Shown here: positions 26,104 through 33,726 of the stretch, in pieces
How positions within the stretch are numbered: the first letter of the stretch is position 1
How the letters are laid out: each line of letters opens with the position of its first letter
Assembly: GCA_041488155.1 (NCBI GenBank)
Contig: JBGPOS010000001.1
Coordinates: 58,454 to 122,453, forward strand
Length of the DNA stretch: 64,000 bases
Source: JBGPOS01 sp041488155
GTDB lineage: Bacteria; Chloroflexota; Dehalococcoidia; Tepidiformales; Tepidiformaceae
Direction of reading: 5' to 3'
Program-made: the position numbers and the translations under genes
Notes under the pieces: generated by a model
What the model saw: the letters and a program-made list of their open reading frames with translations, nothing else
Databases searched by the model: none
What the model was told of the DNA's origin: nothing

Positions 26104-26517
26104 ATGGCTACGGTCGAGCGCTTCGAGGATCTGGTGGCCTGGCAGAAGGCAAGGGCACTGACCCGAGACATCTACGCCCAGACGCGGAGCGGTAACTTCG
26201 CCCGTGACTTTGGGCTCGTCAGCCAGATTCAACGGGCAGTGGTCTCTGTGAAGGCGAACGTGGCGGAAGGGTTTGAACGCGGCGGAAGGGCGGAGTTCCA
26301 CCAATTCCTCTCGACCGCAAAGGGGTCGTGCGCGGAGCTCCGCTCACACCTGTACGTGGCATCAGACGTCGGGTACCTCACTCCATCGGACTTCGAACAG
26401 CTGTTGGATCGAGCGGAGGAGCTGTCCAGAATCTTGGCCGGGTTACGGTCAGCAGTGCAACGCCAGCGAGACAACCAACGAGGCGCCAATGTCAGAGTCC
26501 TCAGTCCCAAGTCCTGA
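26104..26517 (+). CDS. Four-helix-bundle protein (S23/TIGR02436-like)
   Basis: 137 residues. FEDLVAWQKARALTRDIY, VSVKANVAEGFERG and FLSTAKGSCAEL are the signature stretches of the S23/four-helix-bundle family originally found in 23S rRNA intervening sequences. Its role in the chromosome is not known. The gene overlaps coaE by 29 bases, and its last codons are read from the 3' heptad repeat. It appears as an inserted cassette between the thiolase gene and coaE. Confidence 0.88.
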   Translation: MATVERFEDLVAWQKARALTRDIYAQTRSGNFARDFGLVSQIQRAVVSVKANVAEGFERGGRAEFHQFLSTAKGSCAELRSHLYVASDVGYLTPSDFEQLLDRAEELSRILAGLRSAVQRQRDNQRGANVRVLSPKS

Positions 26518-27241
26518 GTCCTCGCCGCTTGTCATTGGTTTGACTGGGACCATCGCTGCGGGCAAGTCGACCGTCGCGCAGATCCTTGTCGAGCGCGGCG
26601 CGAGGCACTGCGATGCGGACAAGCTGGTGCATCGGCTCTACGACCCGGGGACACCGGGGTTCGACCGCGTCGTCGAAGCGTTCGGTCAGGAGGTCGTGGG
26701 GGCGGATGGCTACGTCGACCGCAAGATCCTTGGGGCGAAGGTCTTTGGGAAGCCCGCCGAGATGGCGAAACTCACGCGGGCGATGGGTTCGATTACTGAA
26801 GCGATCAAGGGCGAGATCGATCGTTGGCGTGCCGAACTGCGGCCAGACGAGATAGCAGTGATGGAGGCGGTGAACCTGATGGAGCCGGGCTACGCTCGTT
26901 GGTGTGATCAGACCTGGCTGATCGGCGTCGACGACGAGGTCGCCTTCCAGCGGCTCCTGGAGACGCGGGGCATGAGCGTGGAGGAAGCGAATCAACGGCT
27001 CGCTTCGATGCGCCCCTTCGAACAACGCGCGCCGGGCGCCGACTGGACGTACAAGAACAACGGCAGCCGGGAGGAGCTGGCGGCCGCGGTGACGGCCGAG
27101 CTCGACCGCGTGATCAGGATTCGGAAGGCGGCGAAGCTCCCGGAATCGGTGTTCCCGGAGTGGTGGAAGGCGTTCCTCGACGAGAGGGGCCGGGCAGCGT
27201 TGGAAGCCTCGGGCGTGGCGCCGCCCAAGGAGGAGGGTTAG
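26489..27241 (+). CDS. coaE: Dephospho-CoA kinase
   Basis: About 250 residues from ATG 26489. The P-loop GLTGTIAAGKST is near the N-terminus, followed by CDADKLVH and a C-terminal helical region. It phosphorylates dephospho-CoA in the last step of CoA synthesis. The first 13 or so residues (Ser/Pro/Glu-rich) are encoded by the heptad repeat, so they are an unusual, probably disordered addition. GAGG precedes the ATG. The C-terminus is longer than in typical CoaE (about 200 residues), and the stop overlaps the convergent PIN gene. Confidence 0.88.
   Translation: MSESSVPSPESSPLVIGLTGTIAAGKSTVAQILVERGARHCDADKLVHRLYDPGTPGFDRVVEAFGQEVVGADGYVDRKILGAKVFGKPAEMAKLTRAMGSITEAIKGEIDRWRAELRPDEIAVMEAVNLMEPGYARWCDQTWLIGVDDEVAFQRLLETRGMSVEEANQRLASMRPFEQRAPGADWTYKNNGSREELAAAVTAELDRVIRIRKAAKLPESVFPEWWKAFLDERGRAALEASGVAPPKEEG
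26494..26521. repeat. Four inverted heptads (TGAGTCC-type) inside the start of coaE
   Basis: AGAGTCC, TCAGTCC, CAAGTCC and TGAGTCC in tandem, the reverse complement of the GGACTCA heptads at 26051-26092. The repeat overlaps the end of the four-helix-bundle gene and encodes the N-terminus of CoaE. Confidence 0.85.
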
Positions 27242-27699
27242 CCTCCTACAGCTCCCGGGGCGCGCCCGGCGCCGGCCTTGCCGCCGAGGTAACGGTCCAC
27301 GAACTCGCGCGGGGTCAGTACCTGCCGGGCCTCGGGCGGGTTCTCGCGGAGCAAGCGATCGCCGGTCACGAGCACGGCTTCTGGCACGGCCTCCATCAAC
27401 GCCCAGAGATGATTGTCGTTAGGATCGGGCGCCTGGGCGTGAGACGGAATCACTTCGACCAGCGTCGTGACGGCTGCGAGAGCGCCCAGGAGGACATCGA
27501 TTTCGAAAGTGGTCCGTCCGTGACGGCGTGCGATACGGGGTCTCAGAAGGGCCACGCGGTATTCGGTCAGGAGTGCTACTGAAAGGAGACAATGGAGGGA
27601 ACCATCGACGACGCGGTCAAGGATTCGGGCAGACGGGGACCCGGGAGGGTCGATTACCCCGCTCACCACGACGTTCGTGTCAACGATGACTGGTGGCAG
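27238..27699 (-). CDS. PIN-domain toxin (VapC-like), probable CTG start
   Basis: About 153 residues of the PIN ribonuclease fold, with VDTNVVVSG at the N-terminus (first acidic residue), a central Glu region, and PNDNHLWALMEA plus VLVTGDRLL near the end. To keep VIVDTNV in frame, translation must start upstream of the first ATG/GTG; the only plausible codon is CTG 27699, which has GGAGG seven bases before it. GTG 27669 would cut off the metal-binding Asp. The gene overlaps the antitoxin gene by 20 bases, the usual toxin-antitoxin layout. Confidence 0.85.
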   Translation of the reverse strand: MPPVIVDTNVVVSGVIDPPGSPSARILDRVVDGSLHCLLSVALLTEYRVALLRPRIARRHGRTTFEIDVLLGALAAVTTLVEVIPSHAQAPDPNDNHLWALMEAVPEAVLVTGDRLLRENPPEARQVLTPREFVDRYLGGKAGAGRAPGAVGG

Positions 27700-27973
27700 G
27701 ACCCCGCCTCCGCTCTTGGGCTAGTTCTCGGCGCGCGTCGCGCGTAACCTCGACTGCGAGCTCCATCGCCTCTTCTTCGGACAGAACGGGGCGGATCTTT
27801 GCCGAGTGCCCGCGGGCCGCGTCCAGGATCGCCAACGCCGTTTCCGCTGTCTTCACCCCTGCGCGGTCGAGGCTCTCTTCGATGAGGGCGCCGATAGTGA
27901 GGCCGCGGCGAGCTGCGGTCTCCTTGAGCGCGCGATGGCGGTCGTCGGATATCGTGATAGTCAGGCGGGCCAT
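27680..27973 (-). CDS. Ribbon-helix-helix antitoxin
   Basis: 97 residues. The N-terminus ARLTITISDDRHRALKETAARRG, with the helix TIGALIEESLDRAG, is a CopG/Arc-type ribbon-helix-helix DNA-binding fold. The C-terminal half is charged and would wrap the PIN toxin. No ribosome-binding site precedes ATG 27973, and a -10 hexamer (27981-27986) lies only seven bases before it, so the mRNA may be leaderless. The octamer repeats upstream may be the operator. Confidence 0.83.
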   Translation of the reverse strand: MARLTITISDDRHRALKETAARRGLTIGALIEESLDRAGVKTAETALAILDAARGHSAKIRPVLSEEEAMELAVEVTRDARRELAQERRRGPATSHR

Positions 27974-27980
27974 GGTGTTA

Positions 27981-28009
27981 AGTGTATCACCAACGCACCA
28001 ACGCACCAA
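27981..28009 (-). promoter_or_regulatory. Promoter of toxin-antitoxin operon, apparently leaderless
   Basis: On the minus strand, TTGGTG (28009-28004), 17-base spacer, TACACT (27986-27981), then seven bases to ATG 27973. The TTGGTG hexamer is part of an octamer repeat, so alternative -35 boxes are available at 8-base steps. Confidence 0.6.
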
Positions 28010-28027
28010 CGCACCACCGCACCACGG
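27988..28027. repeat. Five tandem octamers (CACCAACG) upstream of antitoxin gene
   Basis: CACCAACG three times, then CACCACCG and CACCACGG, contiguous. It overlaps the predicted -35 region of the toxin-antitoxin promoter. Confidence 0.85.
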
Positions 28028-28118
28028 AGAGCGTCCGGCTCGCCGTCCGAATTGTGGCGTGAAGGGCACAGGGAAACGGCGTAGACTTCGCTTTTGCACT
28101 TCTGAAACAGGAGAAACC

Positions 28119-28604
28119 ATGGCTGAGGGTTACGAATTCCCGGTCGACCGGACGCAGGTGATGCTGTTTGCCCGCTCGCTGCGGGACATCAACCCGGTGT
28201 TTTGGGACCCGAAGGATGCCGGCACCAAAGCGCTCGGCGGCATCGTGGTGCCGCCGACGTTCGTGCAGTGCAGCGCGCACTGGGACCCGAACTACGTCCT
28301 GGACCTCACACGCCCCCGGCCGGGGGCTGCGCCTGCTCACCGCGGCGATGCGCCGGGCGGCGGCGGTGGTGGCCTGGGGCGCGGTCTCCACGCGGAGCAG
28401 CATTATGAGTACCACCACCCCATCCACGCGGGCGACACGCTGACGGTGACTTCGCACCCCGGTGAGCGGTGGGAGAAAGAGGGCCGGCGCGGCGGCAAGC
28501 TCCTCTTCAGTGAGGGCATCACGGAATATCGCAACCAGGATGGCGTCTTATGCGTCACGGCCCGATCGGTCGGCGTACAGACCGAACGTGCGGTCGACCA
28601 GTAG
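28119..28604 (+). CDS. MaoC-like (FAS1-type) N-terminal dehydratase domain protein
   Basis: 161 residues. The N-terminal hot-dog pattern VMLFARSLRDINPVFWDP and IVVPPTFVQCSAHWDPNY leads into GLHAEQHYEYHHPIHAGDTLTV, the signature of FAS1-like MaoC N-terminal domains. The usual partner carries the catalytic hydratase motif and is the next gene. AGGAGAAACC precedes ATG 28119. Together the pair likely hydrates a 2-enoyl-CoA, as two-subunit hydratases do. Confidence 0.83.
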   Translation: MAEGYEFPVDRTQVMLFARSLRDINPVFWDPKDAGTKALGGIVVPPTFVQCSAHWDPNYVLDLTRPRPGAAPAHRGDAPGGGGGGLGRGLHAEQHYEYHHPIHAGDTLTVTSHPGERWEKEGRRGGKLLFSEGITEYRNQDGVLCVTARSVGVQTERAVDQ

Positions 28605-28626
28605 CAAGCAGGAAAGGCGCGAAGTT

Positions 28627-29034
28627 ATGCAGTTGAAAGTGGGAGACACTCACGAGGCGGTCGTCATCGAGAACGTGAACCGCAGCCACATCGTCAAGTA
28701 CGCCGGGGCGAGCGGGGACTTCAACCCGCTGCATCATGACGACAGCGTGGCAAAGAGCATGGCAGGCTATCCATCGGTGTTCGCGCACGGGATGCTGTCG
28801 ATGGGTCTGACGGGCCACATGCTCACGGATTGGCTGGGCGCAGGCAACCTGAAGAAGTTCGGGGTGCGGTTCACGAAGCAGGTATGGCCGGGGGACACCC
28901 TCACCGCAAAAGGCGAGGTCACGGCGGTGACGGAGGAGGGCGGTCAGAAGCTCGCCACGGTTAAGGTGGTGACGGTCAATCAGAGCGGCGAGTCGGTCGT
29001 GGAGGGCGAGGCGGTCGCGATCATCCAGGCCTAA
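28627..29034 (+). CDS. MaoC-like enoyl-CoA hydratase
   Basis: About 135 residues. The R-hydratase signature is seen in YAGASGDFNPLHHDD (catalytic Asp and His), followed by VFAHGMLSMGL and VRFTKQVWPGDTL. It catalyses addition of water to enoyl-CoA. Start ATG 28627, with AGGAAAGG upstream. It follows its likely partner by 22 bases. A hairpin terminator lies after the stop. Confidence 0.9.
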   Translation: MQLKVGDTHEAVVIENVNRSHIVKYAGASGDFNPLHHDDSVAKSMAGYPSVFAHGMLSMGLTGHMLTDWLGAGNLKKFGVRFTKQVWPGDTLTAKGEVTAVTEEGGQKLATVKVVTVNQSGESVVEGEAVAIIQA

Positions 29035-29056
29035 TCGTCCGCATTCACGAATGGTG

Positions 29057-29079
29057 AAGGGGGCTCCGAGGAGCCCCTT
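29057..29079. terminator. Hairpin between convergent MaoC and thrS genes
   Basis: AAGGGGGCTCC and GGAGCCCCTT can pair with one bulged G around a CGAG loop. No long T-run follows on either strand, so a bidirectional terminator is probable but weak. Confidence 0.5.
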
Positions 29080-29100
29080 CGATTACACGCCGGTGCGGGC

Positions 29101-30882
29101 TCAAATGGTGAGCGATTTGGTGTCGCGCTGGGTACGAAGGCGCTCGACGATGTCGACGACGGGCATCGCGCCAAGGTCGCCGCCCCCGCGAATGCGCACG
29201 GCGGCAGCGCCGGCTTCGGCTTCGCGGTCGCCGACGACGAGCATGTAGGGAATCTTCCGCAGCTGGGCGTCGCGGATCTTCCCGTTCATGCGTTCGTTTC
29301 GGGTGTCGACTTCGACTCGCAGGCGGACCGCCTTCAACTGCCCGGCCACCTCGTGGGCGTAGGCCACATGCCGGTCAGCGATTGGGATGACGACGGCCTG
29401 GGTCGGCGAGAGCCAGAGCGGGAAGTTGCCTTCGTACTCTTCGATGAGGAGGGCGACCATGCGCTCCATCGTCGAGAGCATCCCGCGGTGCACGAGGATA
29501 GGCTGGTGCCGTTCGCCGTCTTCACCGACGTACTCGAGCCCGAACTGGCTGGGGAGGTGGAAGTCGACCTGCAGGGTGACGAGCGTTTCGGGCTTGCCTG
29601 AGGCGGTCTGGAACTGGACATCGATCTTCGGCCCGTAGAACGCTGCGTCGCCGGGCGATTCTTCGTAGGCGAGGCCGACTTTGTCGAGCACACGTCTCAA
29701 CAAGGCCTCTCCCTTTTCCCACATTGCCGGGTTGTCGACGTATTTCTCCTTCTGGTCGTCGCGAAGAGAGAGGCGGTAGGAGTAGTCCTTGAGCCCGAGA
29801 GTGGCGTAGCTCTCCTCCATCAGGCCGAGGATGCTTTCGGCCTCCTGCTCTACCTGTTCGGTGTCCGTACAGAAGATGTGGGCGTCGTTGAGGGCCATGA
29901 TCCGAACACGACTCATCCCGCTGAGCTCGCCCGACTTTTCCCAACGGTGCATGTCGCCGATCTCGGCGATGCGCACCGGCAGCTCCCGGTACGAATGCAG
30001 CGATGAGGCGTAAATCATGATGTGGCTGGGGCAGTTCATAGGGCGGAGCACGTACTCCTCGCCATCGCGCTCCATGACGGGGTACATGCCCTCCTGGAAG
30101 TGCGTCCAGTGGCCGGAGCGTTTGTAGAGATCGACCTTCGCGACTACGGGCGTGATTACGTGCTGGTAGCCGCGTTCGATTTCGACGTCGGTGATCCAGC
30201 GTTCGAGCTCGCGGCGGATGGTGGCGCCGGCAGGCAGCCAGACGACGTGTCCCGGACCTACTTCGTCGTAGACGGCGAATATGTCGAGCTCACGGCCGAT
30301 GCGGCGGTGGTCGCGGCGGCGGGCCTCTTCGAGCCGGTGCTGGTACTGGTCGAGCTCCGCTGGCGTTTCGAAGAGGGCTCCGTAGACACGCTGGAGCTGG
30401 GGGTTCTTTTCGCTGCCGCGCCAGTAGGCTCCGGCGATGCTGAGCAGCTTGAAGGCGCCGATTTCACCGGTGTCGTTGACGTGGCCGCCGCGACAGAGGT
30501 CGGTGAAGACGGCGTGGGTGCACTGCGTGACGTTGCCTTCGTCGAGGTCGGCGAGGAGGTCGAGCTTGAAGGGCTGGTCCTTCCAACGCTCCAGCGCTTC
30601 GGCTTTCGACAACGAGGCCATCACGAAGGGGTGCTTCATGGCTACGGACTTGCGCATGCGCTCTTCGAGCCAGGCGAGGTCTTCCTGGGTGAGACCGCGG
30701 GGCAGGCGGAAGTCGTAGTAGAAGCCGGTGTCGATGGGCGGGCCGATGCCGAGTTCGGCTTCGGGCATCAGTTCGAGCATGGCTTCGGCGAGGACGTGCG
30801 CGGCGGAGTGGCGCATGCGGCTGAGGCGCTCTTCGCGTGGAAGCGAAGCGAGGTTCACTTTCGATTCAATCTGTTCGACCAC
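29101..30882 (-). CDS. thrS: Threonyl-tRNA synthetase
   Basis: 593 residues with the class II catalytic core and C-terminal anticodon-binding domain. Recognised stretches: MRHSAAHVLAEAM and GFYYDF near the N-terminus (editing-type domain), GPGHVVWLPAG, MNCPSHIMIY, and the C-terminal QAVVIPIADRHVAYA. It charges tRNA-Thr. GTG 30882 is chosen because AAGGAG lies eight bases upstream. The N-terminal TGS domain seen in many bacterial ThrRS is absent. A T-box leader lies upstream. Confidence 0.97.
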   Translation of the reverse strand: MVEQIESKVNLASLPREERLSRMRHSAAHVLAEAMLELMPEAELGIGPPIDTGFYYDFRLPRGLTQEDLAWLEERMRKSVAMKHPFVMASLSKAEALERWKDQPFKLDLLADLDEGNVTQCTHAVFTDLCRGGHVNDTGEIGAFKLLSIAGAYWRGSEKNPQLQRVYGALFETPAELDQYQHRLEEARRRDHRRIGRELDIFAVYDEVGPGHVVWLPAGATIRRELERWITDVEIERGYQHVITPVVAKVDLYKRSGHWTHFQEGMYPVMERDGEEYVLRPMNCPSHIMIYASSLHSYRELPVRIAEIGDMHRWEKSGELSGMSRVRIMALNDAHIFCTDTEQVEQEAESILGLMEESYATLGLKDYSYRLSLRDDQKEKYVDNPAMWEKGEALLRRVLDKVGLAYEESPGDAAFYGPKIDVQFQTASGKPETLVTLQVDFHLPSQFGLEYVGEDGERHQPILVHRGMLSTMERMVALLIEEYEGNFPLWLSPTQAVVIPIADRHVAYAHEVAGQLKAVRLRVEVDTRNERMNGKIRDAQLRKIPYMLVVGDREAEAGAAAVRIRGGGDLGAMPVVDIVERLRTQRDTKSLTI

Positions 30883-31034
30883 GGGGATACTCCTTCGGGT
30901 GCGAGACGGCGACGGGCGGGGTTAGGCGCGGGCACGTAGTGCGGGCGGTGGCCGTGCCGATCAGGAGGCCGGGCCGAGGGAAGCGAGCTGTCCTCATGGG
31001 TGCACTCCGTTCCGGGCCGCTGGTGGCGGCCAAC

Positions 31035-31068
31035 AAAAAGCGCCTCAGTCGCTGGGACGTGAGGCGCT
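31035..31068 (-). terminator. T-box terminator hairpin
   Basis: AGCGCCTCA (31068-31060) pairs with TGAGGCGCT (31047-31039), followed by TTTTTG. It competes with the T-box antiterminator. Confidence 0.9.
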
Positions 31069-31287
31069 GCTCCGTGGTTCCACCCGGCTTCTCTGCCCGG
31101 AGGGGCAGACTCGTCGCCGGCCGCTAACGGGGCCATCCGTGCACGCCTATCGCGGGGCGATTCGGGTGCAGGCTCGCGGGTGGTTTTCGTCCGCTTGGGC
31201 GTCGCGCTTTCAGCCGGTGGCGCGGCTCTCTGTTGGGGTGGCGGACTACTCGTCCCGGTCGGTGCCGTATGGGTTATGAAGTTGTTG
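31035..31287 (-). promoter_or_regulatory. T-box leader controlling thrS (specifier ACC, Thr)
   Basis: On the minus strand the leader carries the Stem I features GAGTAGTCC and AGAGAGCC, then the specifier loop GAAAACCA with ACC at 31184-31182, a threonine codon. It ends with the conserved T-box sequence GGGTGGAACCACGG (near 31085-31072) and a terminator. Uncharged tRNA-Thr should stabilise the antiterminator. The specifier fits thrS. Confidence 0.9.
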
Positions 31288-31293
31288 GGGGGC

Positions 31294-31299
31294 AGTATA
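31294..31299 (-). promoter_or_regulatory. -10 element of thrS leader promoter
   Basis: TATACT on the minus strand, with a predicted start about 31287. The -35 region (AAGACC) is weak. Confidence 0.55.
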
Positions 31300-31358
31300 G
31301 CACGAGGTGGCGGTGGTCTTTGGGGTGTGGCGTCGGGTATTCTGATTGTCCCGCGCGT

Positions 31359-31435
31359 GGGCGGTTAGCTCAGATGGTTAGAGCGCTGCGTTGACATCGC
31401 AGAGGTCACTGGTTCGAATCCAGTATCGCCCACCA
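31359..31435 (+). tRNA. tRNA-Val (anticodon GAC)
   Basis: The acceptor stem GGGCGGT pairs with ATCGCCC, the anticodon arm CTGCG/CGCAG holds the loop TTGACAT with anticodon GAC, and the T-loop is TTCGAAT. CCA is encoded at 31433-31435. Confidence 0.96.
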
Positions 31436-31514
31436 TCTTCGAACAGGCGTTCGAGTCGTTCACTCTCCTGTACGGCTTCCTGGCCGTATGGGCGCTTCGC
31501 CTGGTGGCAGTGTG

Positions 31515-32915
31515 TCAATCGAAGGCGAAGAGCGGCGGGAACACGGCCACCACTATGACCGCCCAGGCCGCGTACACGGGAATGTAGGCGGTCTGCCAGA
31601 GCTCCAGGTCGGAGAATGGGCGCCTTCTGCGAAGGAAGGCCGACAGGAGCCACGCCGACCAAACCAGGTTGGCGAGCAGAACCACATTGAGCCCGAGCCC
31701 GGCCGTGCGGTTCGGTGTGAAGCCAAACTCCGTGATGCGGCTGAGTATCGCCGCCAGCGCCAGAACATCGATCACCAGGGCGCTCACAACGAGGACCAGT
31801 TGAACCCCGTCCATGAGCGTTGGCTTCGCATCCGAATCACGGGCAGAGATCGAATAGAGGACGAGCCCGAGAACAAGCACCAGGAGCAGATCGAAGAGGA
31901 TGAGCACGTCACGTTCGGGGTCGATGAAACTGCCCGTCAGCGCCATCCCGAGGATTGCCGTAACGAGCATCAGGGCGAACAGCGGAGTGAAGACGCTGGT
32001 CAGGACCGGGGCCATGTTCTCGATAACGCTCTGCTTGGCCTCGACCAGCCAGGCGACCACGACGACTGCCCCCACCGCGCCGCACGGCAACACCCACGAG
32101 CTGATGATGGGTTCCACATCAACCCCGATCGCCTCGAAGACGCCGAGGGTCAGGGCGCAGAGGACGCCGCCGCCTAAGGCGATAAGGGTGTAGTAGATGA
32201 ACCACTCGCCCGTGAACCGGACGAAATCCATACGAGGCGCGTCGGCCCGCCAGGCGCCGCCCAGATACGCCACTCCCGCGACAAGCCACAGGACTATCGG
32301 AAGGTGGATGGCTGCAAGTGCCTCCGTGTCGCCGCCCTTGTCGAAGGGGAACGCGTTGATCACGATGGCAGCTGCGATGAAGGCTGCGGCCAACAAGGCG
32401 ATCACGCGTATCGGCAGGTTCCGCTGCCAAGCAAGAAAGCCAATGAGAAAGGGCAAGGTCAACAGCGAGGCGTTGCGCAGGTAGAACGACGCTTGCGCAT
32501 CGGCATTCGAGCTTCCGGAGGATCCCGAGTCGAACGGGTTGATCCCGAACGCTGCGGGGAGCTTGAACGCAAGGGCGGCAGCGATTGCGATGCAGATCGT
32601 GATGAGGAGTCCGGCGAACTCCGAACCCGAGCGCTCACGAGCGCCGTCGCCGGCAAGAACAAGTTGCTTCCACAGCCGACTGGATCGTTCGCGAGCGAAC
32701 TCCCTGGAGAGTTCGTTCACAGCGCCAATTCGCTTGACGGCAATGAGGAAGGACTCACTTCCGCTGAGGCCAGCGGCTCCAAGCTCCAAGATTTGGGTTC
32801 GCAGGTGGTCCTCGAGTTCGTCGACGTCAACGTCGTGGATCGTCCTGCGACGCAGGAGGTAGGACTTCCACTCCCTGATCTGGGACTCAATACTGGGATC
32901 CATGGCTGATTGCAT
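31515..32915 (-). CDS. Multi-pass membrane protein with N-terminal HAAS-like segment, partner of PadR gene
   Basis: 466 residues. The first 80 are charged and helical (IREWKSYLLRRRTIHDVD, DELEDHLRTQI, VKRIGAVNELSREFARE), resembling the HAAS/DUF1700 domain often encoded next to PadR regulators. About eleven hydrophobic segments follow. No transport motif is recognised. The gene follows PadR by six bases, and GAGGGG precedes ATG 32915. Likely an envelope-stress or regulatory membrane protein; this is inference. Confidence 0.7.
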   Translation of the reverse strand: MQSAMDPSIESQIREWKSYLLRRRTIHDVDVDELEDHLRTQILELGAAGLSGSESFLIAVKRIGAVNELSREFARERSSRLWKQLVLAGDGARERSGSEFAGLLITICIAIAAALAFKLPAAFGINPFDSGSSGSSNADAQASFYLRNASLLTLPFLIGFLAWQRNLPIRVIALLAAAFIAAAIVINAFPFDKGGDTEALAAIHLPIVLWLVAGVAYLGGAWRADAPRMDFVRFTGEWFIYYTLIALGGGVLCALTLGVFEAIGVDVEPIISSWVLPCGAVGAVVVVAWLVEAKQSVIENMAPVLTSVFTPLFALMLVTAILGMALTGSFIDPERDVLILFDLLLVLVLGLVLYSISARDSDAKPTLMDGVQLVLVVSALVIDVLALAAILSRITEFGFTPNRTAGLGLNVVLLANLVWSAWLLSAFLRRRRPFSDLELWQTAYIPVYAAWAVIVVAVFPPLFAFD

Positions 32916-32921
32916 CGACCG

Positions 32922-33311
32922 TTACCCCTCGCCGGTGCCCGAAAGCGGAGCTGGCGCAACCAACTGAAAAGAATGCCAGGCGTTCCGGAGGGCGTCCGAG
33001 ACGACCTCCCACTGGCGGCGCTTGTCGGAGAGGGCAGTTCGGCCCGTTGAAGTGATGCGATAGTACCTGCGCCGGCGGCCACCCTGTGGCGAGTCCCAGC
33101 TCGCCTCGACGTAGCCGAGCCGATCGAGCCGATGAAGCAGGGGATACAGCATCCCGTCAGTCCACTCCATCTCTCCGCCGGACAGCTCATCGATCCGCTT
33201 AAGGATTGCGTATCCATAGCTGTCGCCCTCGTCGAGGATGGCCAGCACGAGGGGCACAGCCGAAGCGGCGACGAGGTCCTTGCCGATTCGGACGTCTCTC
33301 TTCGCTTGCAT
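32922..33311 (-). CDS. PadR-family transcriptional regulator
   Basis: About 129 residues. GKDLVAASAVPLVLAIL, GDSYGYAILKRIDELS, DGMLYPLLHRLDRLGYVEA and GGRRRRYYRITSTG are standard PadR winged-helix stretches. ATG 33311 or 33326 could be used; neither has a clear ribosome-binding site. It heads a two-gene operon with the HAAS-like membrane protein. Confidence 0.87.
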   Translation of the reverse strand: MQAKRDVRIGKDLVAASAVPLVLAILDEGDSYGYAILKRIDELSGGEMEWTDGMLYPLLHRLDRLGYVEASWDSPQGGRRRRYYRITSTGRTALSDKRRQWEVVSDALRNAWHSFQLVAPAPLSGTGEG

Positions 33312-33326
33312 AGAAGCATGATACAT

Positions 33327-33726
33327 TGCGCTGTTAGGTATTGGAAGCGCGAGCGTTTCAGCGGGAGCACGACCGCCTGCGCCACGTCCGTAATCCGGTT
33401 CCTTGGCTTACGCGACGGAAGGCCTGGTCTCCGCTCGAATTGGCTTCATCTGCGCTCAGTTCCTCGCCCAAGGTGAACTACACCATGTGAGATGCGGTAG
33501 TTGAAGCCCGCGTATCGGCGGATGTGGGGCATCGGAACCGGTCACTGGCCGTGGCTTCAGGTCATCGGCGGTTCCCAACACGGGTGGCGACCCCGAACGG
33601 AAAGGCCTCGGGTGGTTCGAATAACTCGGGGTATGGCCCACCAGCCCCCCTTCAGCGGGACGGGTAGAGTCGCGACCGGTAGCGAGGCTCCGGGATCGGG
33701 TCGCCGTTCTCACGGGCCGCGTCGAT
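33327..33726. other. Intergenic region of about 400 bases without a convincing gene
   Basis: No ORF here has recognisable protein features. One stretch (about 33562-33643, minus-strand reading) resembles, weakly, the repeat copies at 34462 and 35568 and also ends in a stop codon; it may be an old, diverged copy. No RNA gene is recognised. Confidence 0.5.

Noticed and set aside
28300..28400. Frameshift in the MaoC N-terminal-domain gene (Gly-rich stretch)
   Set aside because: The frame continues into GLHAEQHYEYHHP without shift; a Gly-rich insert is common at this place in the family.
30022..30939. 305-codon + strand frame opposite thrS
   Set aside because: Antisense to a fully conserved synthetase; no start signal or domain.
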